Below are positions 1-9,414 of a DNA stretch of 64,000 nt, in pieces. Each line of letters starts with the position of its first letter. Position 1 is the stretch's first letter. The stretch is from Arenicola marina (taxonomy: Eukaryota; Annelida; Polychaeta; Arenicolidae): positions 27,336,254 to 27,400,253 of the forward strand of contig OZ025260.1 of assembly GCA_964019135.1 (NCBI GenBank), read 5' to 3'. Under the pieces are notes generated by a model. That model searched no databases, was not told the DNA's origin, and saw only the letters and a program-made list of their open reading frames with translations. Position numbers and translations under genes: made by a program.

Positions 1-134
1 CTACTTTTGATCTCTTTTTGCCGATCAGCTGACCCGGATTTTTATGGCTAGGAACAGGAGAAACCAACACATTTATATCAACACCATAACCTTTTTCACT
101 CCCCCCCCCCTCTCCCCACCCCTCCATCCCCCAG

Positions 135-2293
135 GTCGGCTTTAACGCCGGTGACAACATACGGTCTTACGTCGTCAGTGACACCACGGCGGCCGACATG
201 GCGGTGTCAACTAACACTGACGTCACGGGCCAGTGGGTCTTCATGGTCAGCGACAACGCGACAGGCACGGAACTATGCGACAAGGACGGTGAGTGACGTC
301 ACTCAGTCGTACGCCGCAAAATAATCACGTGATGCGGTGAAGCGTCTGCAAAGATCATCGGGAGGTTTCAGTCTCTAAGACGCTTTTGCCGTTTTCACTT
401 TTCGAAAAAGACACTATGGGGAGGAGAACATGCTGCTGAAGATGACGGGAAGTTAATTTTTCAGTTATGTGCATGTGATGTGGGTATGCCAGCTGCGTGT
501 GTGATGTACGTATACGTTATTCCGCCATACCATGTGCGTAAGGCTGGAGGCGTGCACCGCGATTATCAAACCACTTCTGATACTGTAAAAGTAAACAACT
601 GACAAACATAAGCAAACATATCTTGAATTTATGCTTTAACAGGGTACAAAATGATCTAAGCGAAACTGAGCGTGTCATAGTCACGCCATAGTCTTTTCTC
701 ACCTTGCAGCGCGTGTCTTGTATTTTCATTTTATAACAGGGTACAACATACACCAAGCAAAACTGAGCGTGTCATAGTCACGCCATAGTCTTGTCTCACC
801 TTGCAGTGTGCACGTGCTCTGTGAGTGGCTACTACACCACGGGTGGTGGAAAGACTAAGCCCGTGGCTACGGGCTTTGACGGGACTCCGATTAATCTCCC
901 GGAAGGCTACCTCCGTCTCAACAAATGGACATCCGTCAGAAGGGATCCATGCAAGTACGAGTTGCGCGGCACCATAGCGCCCGCGCCTGACATGTTCCTC
1001 AAGAGGGTCACCTTCAGCTTTGGCGTCGACCCCACGAGACCGAGCAAGCTTAACCGCAAGTTGATCTTGGATCACAGAACCATAAGAGAAGTCCTCTATG
1101 ATGTACGTTGCTCATAGTCACAATTATGAGGTGGCTAAGGATGTTGGGACGATGCTACACAAGTCGTGTACGATTATTATTATTGTTATTAATCAGTTGT
1201 ATTATTATGTTATTCTGTCAATGAGGAAACTCAGGACCGCCCAATAGCTCAGTGGGTTAGAGTGCTGGCATTCAGCGTTCTGGCCAGGTGAGAGCCTAGC
1301 GTCGCATTGTTCGGTGGTTCGCGCCCCACTGTTGTCATGTCTGTGTGGTCGCAGGATAAAGATCCCATGTCCTTCTTCGTAAAGAGCAGGGGGCTACCTC
1401 GGGGACATGACTCCGCTCTTCCCTTCTTTCCCTTCTTGACGCGATATGACCAGAATTGGTTACAGCGTCCTGAATATACAACCAGCCAATAAGGGAGCGT
1501 GTGGCGGATTTTGCTATCATGACGCACCCCTGTTGCTTCGGATCATAACGCCCCACCGGGGACGGATTGGCAGAATGAACTCATAATAATAGCGATAACA
1601 CGGGTTAGCCAGTCATATCAGCCTCCGTTGAACCACTCAGCAATCTGTTACAGCCCTCCATTTACATTGTCGGTTTTGGTTCAGATTCCCATTCATCACA
1701 ATACTATTTAGGTCTATTTGGTAATAATGTAAGTATTATTTGCTACTGGTCATAACGTTATAGAGGTTGATCGGTGGGTGGTAAGGCTGTTAATGAGTAG
1801 TGATAATATTGTTACTGATAGTAGAGGTGGTCATGTTATTGCTGAGTAGTAAAGATGTTATTACTGATATAAATAAAGCATCATGCTATTTATGATGCTA
1901 ATGATGGTCATGTTATGACTGATATTAATGATGGCCATCTTATTACAGATATAGTAATGGTCTGATTACTGCCTAGTGACAGCCATGTCTCCCAATAAAG
2001 GTGGCAGCGTGATATTACTGACGCGGGATGTGTTTCAGGGTACAGAGACCGACCTGACCTTGCCGTATAACGTGACCACGGCTGATGGACTGACCCAGGT
2101 GTCCTTGGAATGGGAGTCCCCGAACGTGTTCCTGATGACCAGCACCACGTGTCCGTACTACTTCCGCTACACTATAGACGCCGGGGACTGGGACACGCTG
2201 CTGTTCTACGCTGGAGAGCTGGACGTGGATTGGGCGCCCGGAGATCTCTTCCAGGGAAAGTGTGGGACGTGTAACCGAATCCCCGGAGACTGA
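135..2293 (+). CDS. NIDO-domain extracellular protein, 3' end (three exons, 5' incomplete)
   Basis: Three exons join in frame: 135-288, 807-1102 and 2039-2293 (stop TGA). The first follows a long pyrimidine tract ending in CAG and has donor GTGAGT at 289. It leaves one base, which completes a GTG codon with the exon at 807. The second ends at the donor GTACGT (1103), phase 0, and the third begins after TTTCAG at 2038, phase 0. Exon 135-288 encodes VGFNAGDNIRSY followed by TGQWVFMVSDN. This is the typical end of a NIDO domain (nidogen, sushi/nidogen/EGF and mucin-4-type matrix proteins), where the sequence runs GFNAGD...GRWVFRVD. The last two exons encode about 184 residues with scattered cysteines (CTCSV, CPYYF, CGTC) and no domain I recognise. 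If the 1103 donor were not used, translation would stop at TAG 1115. The upstream part lies outside the window, so signal peptide and full architecture are unseen. Phase agreement at both junctions makes the model fairly secure. Confidence 0.72.
642..806 (+). repeat. Tandem duplication of a 3' splice-site region
   Basis: Two 68-bp copies, 642-709 and 739-806, are offset by 97 bp and differ at few positions. Both begin GGGTAC and end with the same pyrimidine stretch and CACCTTGCAG. The right copy is the acceptor of the exon at 807; the left is a decoy or former acceptor. An exon starting at 710 would run into an in-frame TAG inside the right copy. Confidence 0.8.
1234..1493 (+). mobile_element. 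tRNA-derived SINE, full-length type (intronic)
   Basis: The 5' part resembles a tRNA gene with RNA polymerase III boxes: A box TAGCTCAGTGGGTTAGAG near 1245 and B box GGTTCGCGCCC near 1316. A body follows that is shared with five other copies here (TGTGTGGTCGCAGGATAAAG, then a stretch ending GACGCGATATGACC). The 3' end is a short CCAGCCAA tail. It lies between the second and third exons of the NIDO gene. I cannot see a clear target-site duplication for this copy. Confidence 0.75.
1790..1972 (+). repeat. Degenerate AT-rich simple repeat in intron
   Basis: This stretch contains recurring words such as GATGTTATTACTGATA, ATGATGGTCATG and TTATTACAGATAT, with a loose 30-35-bp rhythm. It lies just upstream of the last NIDO-gene exon. 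No gene is visible in it. Confidence 0.45.
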
Positions 2294-2416
2294 ACAGCGG
2301 AAGGGTAACAGATTTGCGACATTCGCAAATGTTTCCTGAATTGTGAAGTGTTTTTTTTTATCATTTTATTTTGTTATTTCTGAATTATGGCATTTACTTC
2401 CAGTTTAGAAACGTCT

Positions 2417-2422
2417 AATAAA
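2417..2422 (+). terminator. Poly(A) signal AATAAA of the NIDO gene
   Basis: A canonical AATAAA lies 124 bp after the stop codon at 2293, with T- and TG-rich sequence after it. It is the first such signal downstream. Confidence 0.6.
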
Positions 2423-2609
2423 ATGTTGGTGATGTGGTTGAATATCATTGTGAGACTGATTCTGGGTTGGTAAATAGATATGATCCGATGAATGGCCTCT
2501 TGACGAACAATTAAAACATATCCTGACTTATTCTGAATATTGCATAATGTTTTAACTGACTTAAGGCAATAACATCACAGATCAGAACCTAACCTTATTC
2601 CTAGCTAAC

Positions 2610-3115
2610 AGTTTGTTAGCTCTAGCCGTTGTTCACCCGCAGATGGCATAACACTAACTTTATGATAATGATGGGGAAACGTAGTGGGGAGCGTAGAGAA
2701 GACAGAACGTTCCTGGTAGCTAGGTAAGGCACCCGCGGGGAGAGGGAACCAGCGGAAGAGGTCGCCCAGTGCGAGGATCGGGGTGGGGTGGAATGACCAC
2801 TGGATGGGGCCAGGGTTGTCCCCGAGCGTGGGATGGGGTGGAGCGGGCCCCAACCCCTTGAGAGGGAGACCCCTACAACATCCGCGGGTGGGGCGGGCCC
2901 TATGCAGGTTAGATCTAGAGGGATGGGACCAGGGTACTCCCGAGGGAGGGGGGACCAGGGTTGGACTTATATAAAGAGAGTACATGGGAAGAGAGGGGAA
3001 GACCGGTGGGATTAGAGAGAGATTACCAGAGACCGACTGTTTGCATTGATTTATAAAGAGAAATAAACTAAAGAAATGAAATACATTGTTGCATCTCTGT
3101 GTTAAAGTGGTGTCG
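2610..3115 (+). other. Possible solo LTR-like segment (weak)
   Basis: The segment has a promoter-like TTATATAAAGAG near 2970, an AATAAAC near 3063 and a right end reading TGTGTTAAAG before TGGTGTCGCGAGCG, which has the look of a primer-binding site. The middle (2780-2960) is a G-rich stretch with two or three diverged copies of a GGGACCAGGG/CCCGAG motif. No internal retroelement coding region and no matched second LTR were found. The call rests only on the order of the signals. Confidence 0.2.
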
Positions 3116-3317
3116 CGAGCGTAAGCTGTCCGAAGTCAAGAACCTCACAATAACATTGATCCACATTTTAACCGAGGCAACGACAAGTCAAATGCGAAGG
3201 AAAACAGGCGCAGGTGTCGAATATATTAACATTATGGACGCGCGTCTGAAAGATTATGCGTCTTTTCGTGGTCGGCCACGTACGACTCCTCCAAAAGTTT
3301 AAAATTTAAAAGCAGAA

Positions 3318-4866
3318 TGTCCCGAATTTCCACCTCTGATTGGCGGGTTCTACAGCCTGAATGTCCGCCTCTGATAGACGGGTTTTACAGCCTGAATTTC
3401 GGCCTCCGATGGGCGGGTTCTGCAGCCTGAATGCCGGAATCTGATGGGCGGGTTCTACAGCCTGAATGCCGGCCTCTGATGGACGGGTTCTACAGCCTGA
3501 ATGCCGCCCTCTGATGGGTGGGTTCTACAGCCTGAATGCCGGCCTCTGATGGACGGGTTCTACAGCCTGAATGCTGGCCTCTGATGGACGGGTTCTACAG
3601 CCTGAATGCCGGCCTCTGATGGGTGGGTTCTACAGCCTGAATGCCGGCCTCTGATGGACGGGTTCTACAGCCTGAATGCAGGCCTCTGATGAGCGGGTTC
3701 TACAGCCTGAATGCCGGAATCTGATTGGCGGGTTCTACAGCCTGAATGCCGACCTCTGATGGACGGGTTCTACAGCCTGAATGCCGGCCTCTGATGGGCG
3801 GGTTCTACAGCCTGGATGCCGGCCTCTGATAGACGGGTTCTACAGCCGGAATGCCGACCTCTGATGCATGGGTTCTACAGCCTGGATGCCGGCCTCTGAT
3901 AGACGGGTTCTACAGCCTGTATGCTGGCCTCTGACGGGTGGGTTCTACAGCCTGAATGCCGGAATCTGATTGGCGGGTTCTACAGCCTGAATGCCGACCT
4001 CTGATGGACGGGTTCTACAGCCTGGATGCCGGCCTCTGATGCATGGGTTCTACAGCCGGAATGCCGACCTCTGATGCATGGGTTCTACAGCCTGGATGCC
4101 GGCCTCTGATAGACGGGTTCTACAGCCTGGATGCCGGCCTCTGATAGACGGGTTCTACAGCCTGTATGCTGGCCTCTGACGGGCGGGTTCTACAGCCTGA
4201 ATGCCGGAATCTGATTGGCGGGTTCTACAGCCTGAATGCCGACCTCTGATGGACGGGTTCTACAGCCGGAATGCCGACCTCTGATGCATGGGTTCTACAG
4301 CCTGGATGCCGGCCTCTGATAGACGGGTTCTACAGCCTGTATGCTGGCCTCTGACGGGCGGGTTCTACAGCCTGAATGCCGGAATCTGATTGGCGGGTTC
4401 TACAGCCTGAATGCCGACCTCTGATGGACGGGTTCTACAGCCTGAATGCCGGCCTCTGATGGGCGGGTTCTACAGCCTGAATGCCGGCCTCTGGTGGGCG
4501 GGTTCTACAGCCTGAATGCCGGAATCTGATTGGCGGGTTCTACAGCCTGAATGTCCACCTCTGATTGGCGGGTTCTACAGCCTGAATGTCGACCTTTGAT
4601 TGGTTCTACAGTTTGAATGCCGGCCTCTGATGGGCGGGTTCTACAGTCTGAATGTCGACCTCTGATGGGTTCTGCAACCTGAATATCGACCTCTGATGAG
4701 CGGGTTCTACAGCCTGAATGTCAGCCTCTGATGGATTCTACAGCCTAATTGTCGGCCTCTGATTGGCGGGTTCTAAAGCCTCAATGTCAATCTCTGATGG
4801 GTTCTGCAGCCTGAATATCGACCTCTGCTTGGCGGGTTCTACAGCCTGAATATCGGCCTCTGAAGA
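3318..4866 (+). repeat. 35-bp minisatellite (about 44 units)
   Basis: The unit starts around TCTGATGGGCGGGTTCTACA and continues GCCTGAATGCCGGCC, 35 bp in total. Copies differ mainly at the GGGCGGG/GGACGGG/TTGGCGGG and CCGGCC/CCGACC/CCGGAATC positions. A higher-order block of several units recurs near 3880, 4110 and 4300. The last units (4560-4860) are shortened and diverged, as expected at an array edge. Confidence 0.92.
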
Positions 4867-5109
4867 GACGTAACTAGGTCATGCGACGTGCTACACAATT
4901 TAACAGGGCCGTACCTACGTTGTTCTGTCTGTACCCCAGCCTCCGTAAGCGAGGATGACCCGGGGGGAGGGGGAGGTTTGGCAAGCCGAGTGTTCAGGCC
5001 GTTGATTTAAGGTCTGTCGTGTTTTTTTTGTTGACATGTTCATGTTTTTTTGATGCAACAGACTGATTTCAAGAGGCTATTACCCTTGCTTACCCAACCA
5101 CAACCTAAG

Positions 5110-7146
5110 TAAAGGATGTCCGTACATGGTGTAGGGTATGGCTGTACAGGGTGTAAGGGATGTCTGTACAGGGTGTAAGGGATGTCTGTACAGGGTGTAA
5201 GGGATGTCTGTACAGGGTGTAAGGGATATCTGTACAGGGTGTAAGGGATATCTGTACAGAGTGTAAGGGATGTTCGTACAGGGTGTAAGGGATGTCCGTA
5301 CAGGGTGTAAGGAATGGCTGTACAGGGTGTAAGGAATGGCTGTACAGGGTGTAAGGGATGTCTGTACATGGTGTAAGGAATGTCTGTACAGGGTGTAAGG
5401 GATGTGTGTACAGGGTGTAAGAGTTGTCTGTACCGGGTGCAAGGGATGTCCGTACAGGGTGTAAGGAATATCTGTACAGGGTGTAAGGGATGTCCGTACA
5501 GGTGTAAGGAATGTCCGTACAGGGTGTAAAGGATGTCCGTACAGGGTGTAAGGGATGTATGTACAGGGTTAAGGGATGTCCGTACAGGGTGTAAGGGATG
5601 TGTGTACAGGGTGTAAGAGTTGTCTGTACCGGGTGTAAGGGATGTCCGTACACGGTGTAAGGGATGTCCGTACAGGGTGTAAGAGATGTCCGTATAGGGT
5701 GTAAGAGATGTCTGTACAGGGTGTAAGGGATGTCCATACAGGGTGTAAGGGATGCCTATACCGAATGCAGGGGATCTCCGGACAGGGTGTAAGGAATGTC
5801 CGTACAGGGTGTAAGAGATGTCCGTACAGGGTGTAAGGGATGCCTGTACAGGATGTAGGGGATGTCCGTACAGGGTGTATGGGATGTTTGTACAGGGTGT
5901 AAGGGATGTCTGTACAGGGTGCAAGGGATGTCCGTACAGGGAGTAAGGGATGTCCGTATAGGGTGTAAGGGATGTCTGTAAAAGGGTGTAAGGGATGTCT
6001 GTACAGGGAGTAAGGGATGTCCGTACAGGGTGTAAGGGATATCTGTACAGGGTGTAAGGGATGTCCGTACAGGTGTAAGGGATGTCCGTGCAGGGTGTAA
6101 GGGATGTCCGTACAGGGTGTAAGAGATGTCTGTACACGGTGTAAGGGATGTCCGTACAGGGTGAAAGGGATGTCTGTATAGGGTGTAAGGGATGTCTGTA
6201 CAGGGTGTAAGGGGTGTCCTTACAGGGTGTAAGGGATGTCCGTACAGGGTGTAAGGGATGTCTGTACAGGGTGTAAGGGATGTCCGTACAGGGTGTAAGG
6301 GATGTCCGTACAGGGTGTAAGGGATGTCCGTACAGGTGTAAGGGATGTCCGTACAGGGTGTAAGGGATGTCCGTACAGGGTGTAAGGGATGTCTGTACAG
6401 GGTGTAAGGGATGTCCGTACAGGGTGTAAGAGATGTCCGTACAGGTGTAAGGGATGTCCGTACAGGGTGTAAGGGATGTCTGTACAGAGTGTAAGGGATA
6501 TCCGTACAGGTGTAAGGGATGTCCGTACAGGTGTAAGGGATGTCCGTACAGGGTGTAAGGGATGTCTGTACAGGGTGTAAGGGATGTATGTACAGGGTGT
6601 AAGGGATGTATGTGCAGGGTGTAAGGTATGTCTGTACAGGGTGTAAGGGATGTCCATACAGGGTGTAAGGGATGTCCGTACAGGGTGCAAGGGATGTCCG
6701 TACAGGGTGTAAGGGATGTCTGTACAGGGTGTAAGGGATGTCCGTACAGGGTGTAAGGGATGTCTGTACAGGGTGTAAGGGATGTCCGTACAGGGTGTAA
6801 GGGATATCTGTACAAGGTGTAAGGGATGTCTGTACAGGGTGTAAGGGATGTCCGTACAGGGTGTAAGGGATGTCCATACAAGGTGTAAGGGATGTCTGTA
6901 CAAGGTGTAAGGGATGTCCGTACAGGGTGTAAGGGATATCTGTACAAGGTGTAAGGGATGTCTGTACAGGGTGTACGGGATGTCCGTACAGGGTGTAAGG
7001 GATGTCCATACAGGGTGTAAGGGATGTCTGTACAAGGTGTAAGGGATGTCCGTACAGGGTGTAAGGGATGTCTGTACAAGGTGTAAGGAATGTTTGTGCA
7101 GGGTGTAAGGGATGTCCGTACAGGATGTAAGTGATGTCCGTACACA
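5110..7146 (+). repeat. 22-bp minisatellite (about 92 units)
   Basis: The unit is GTAAGGGATGTCYGTACAGG plus GT. Because 22 is not a multiple of 3 and the minus strand of the unit has no stop, all three minus frames stay open for over 2 kb and give artificial reading frames of up to 721 codons. Occasional one- or two-base-shorter units (GTACAGGTGTAAGG) shift phase. It is not a gene. Confidence 0.92.
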
Positions 7147-7486
7147 GTGCCTCTGGCCCCACCCTTTAGTAAGAATCGCGCGGCCGCCTCTGTACTGACA
7201 CGCATGGCCTGGGGTAGTTATACGGGTGGAAGCGGTGAAGCAGGTAAGAGGTGGGACTGAAGAGGTGGTTAGTTAAACCCGTCACGCATACTGGATGGCG
7301 CGGGGATCCCCCCCAATATAATTTTATTCAAGGATCCTGTTCTGTTCGCCTGGTTGCCAAGTTCTGACTCACAAGCCGTCATGCACCACTGGTAGACCAG
7401 CAAAGGTAGTCATAGAAAACATCACGATCACGATCCCAACCCATTTTTGTTAACTTAGAAATTAGGTTTTAGAAGTGGCATGTAGC
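7147..7486. other. No gene seen
   Basis: Unique-looking sequence between the minisatellite and a SINE. No open frame with coding character, RNA gene or repeat was recognised. Confidence 0.5.
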
Positions 7487-7747
7487 TGGTTGGTTGGTGG
7501 TATAATCAATACGCTTTAACCATGTTTGGTCATATCGCGTCACTGGGAGAAGGAAGGGAGAGTGGATCGATGTCCCCGGGGGTAAACACCTATTCTTTAC
7601 GAAGAAGGACATGGGATCTTGATCCTGCGACCACAAACACATGGCCACAGCGGGGCTCGAACCACCGATCCACGTGTCGTTAGGCTCTCAGGTGTCCAGA
7701 GCACTCAAGGGGAGCGCTCTAACAAACTGAGCTATTGAGCCGGCCCC
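7487..7747 (-). mobile_element. tRNA-derived SINE, minus orientation
   Basis: Reverse complement of the family seen at 1234 and in the TRP units. The tail complement GGTTGGTTGG is at 7487-7497, the conserved block CTGCGACCACA near 7625, the B-box complement GGCTCGAACC near 7653 and the A-box complement CTGAGCTATTGAGC near 7727. Confidence 0.75.
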
Positions 7748-9289
7748 TAGTGCCATGCAGTGACGTTGGATGGGGTCAGAGAGTGTTGACTGGGCAATAG
7801 GGGGGTGCGGTGGGATGCACAGGTACGCGGGGCGCCCAGGACGACTTCAAGACTGGCGAACAGGGGCAGTGCAATCAACTATTTGACGAGTGGGAAGGGT
7901 GGGGGTTAGGGGGCGAAATACAATTGCTGGAGCGATAACTGAGAACGAACTCTTTCCTTTGTGCAGCTGATACGGTGTGTTGTCACCGTGGTGTTTGTTC
8001 TTCGGTCCCCAGCACTGAATGCCGAGTCCGGGGCCGATTTGTTATATCAAATCTGCGACGAGTGCGAACGTATTAGAAAAGTTGATATAAAACGCAGTCC
8101 CCTAGCGGAGTTAGTGACAGGCAGAGACAAGCTCCCCGCAAGTTGGCGCTACGCAAGCTCCGCTTTTGCCGCTGCTTTCGGCCGGGAGCAAATTTCAAGA
8201 TTTTAGAAAAATTGTCAAATCAGCTCTAATTTCTTGCAGAAATATAATTTTCAAGATTAAAACATAAAAATAAAGACCTTTGTGTATTTAATACAGTAAA
8301 AAAATCTTGTCCCCATTCGAAAAAGTTATAATTGTGACTGAACTCTTTCTTTTCGCCACCTGATATCGTGTGTTATTAAGCTTAGGCTGGGTCCCCGGCG
8401 CTAACTTGTACAAATGCGCGGCGCATTTTTCTTATCAATTTGCGCAGCGCCGCCCTGGCGAGCGAGTGTGAAAATGCATTGAGGAAGTAGGCGACAACAG
8501 AGGTATAATGGAGCCCTAGCCGAGTAATTCGAAGGCAGAGAGTGCCGTCACACGTGAGTGGCCGCATGCCTCTACCACAGGCTGAGGCTGCAGCCAAGCG
8601 GAACGACGCCTGCCCCCCAAACCCGGATGTCTGACGTCACCACGAGATGTGAGAGGCCTCACACACCCACTCCTCAAACCCCCATGAGACGGAATCTTAG
8701 CCTTTCTTTACCACAGGGGTCTACGTATGAATGACGCAGTTGGACCAGGTACAAGTCAGCCAACCACACGCCAGGCTATATCTATATATATGTATGCCTC
8801 TAGCTTCAGGCAGACACGATTGTAGGCCATATGATTTTAAAACACGCATAGGTAGGTGGTCAGTTGAAAGAAATGCCGTAGACCGAACAAGTTACGACAG
8901 ACGCTGGACACATTTTGAGCTATCATATCACATACCATCTTGACCTTGTCACCGGGTGATAATTTGTGCAGGTGACGCCGTTATCACAACAAACCACGTG
9001 ACGTTGACGAGGACGGGACTAATGCGGAGTAAGCTGGTGTGACATCCATCAACCGGTTCACAACTTCCTTCCTCTGGTCGGCGATGGGATACGGCCAGCG
9101 ATAGCTGCTGAACCCCACCCTGATGACCATGTGTCGGCCACCCATGGCCTGTGTCGTGTGGTACTCTCATGGTCAAGCAAGGCGGACGGGTGATTAACTA
9201 ATTACCTTGGATTATCCCTTATGGTGGTCGGCTTATCATTTATAATTATAATTTGAGAAATGCACACAGCAAAAACAACTGGATACCCG
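7748..9289. other. Intergenic; one diverged direct repeat, no gene recognised
   Basis: Segments near 7950-8080 and 8338-8480 share a degenerate direct repeat. Both start with AACTCTTTC, continue with CTGATA and GTGTGTT, and later have related TATCAA...GCG stretches. Short open frames exist (for example 7961-8206 and 8382-8597), but they have no recognisable domain and no good splice context. Confidence 0.4.
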
Positions 9290-9411
9290 GCCTCATACGC
9301 TATGCGAAGATTATATAATACAAAAAAATGACAATTTGAGAAAAACAAAATCAGCTGTAAACAACAGCATACCAAGCCTCATACGCCGTGCGAAGATTAT
9401 ATAATACAAAG
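9290..9411 (+). promoter_or_regulatory. Duplicated TATA-bearing segment upstream of the MS4A-like gene
   Basis: CCTCATACGC, a few variable bases, then GCGAAGATTATATAATAC occurs twice, near 9291-9322 and 9378-9409. Each copy contains the TATA-like ATTATATAAT. The right copy lies only about 8 bp before the ATG at 9415, too close to act as a core promoter for that start. The left copy, about 95 bp upstream, is the more plausible TATA box. Promoter use is inferred. Confidence 0.4.
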
Positions 9412-9414
9412 ACA

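Noticed and set aside
1245..1330. Candidate tRNA gene with A and B boxes (also at 29.1, 38.1 and 47.0 kb)
   Set aside because: The tRNA-like head is fused to a shared body with a CCAA tail and, in the units, TSDs. It is a SINE, not a functional tRNA gene.
3318..7146. CRISPR-like regular repeats
   Set aside because: The units are contiguous with no unique spacers, in a eukaryotic genome. They are minisatellites.
5040..7205. Minus-strand open frames of up to 721 codons
   Set aside because: They are translation of the 22-bp minisatellite; all three frames are open, so openness is not evidence of coding.
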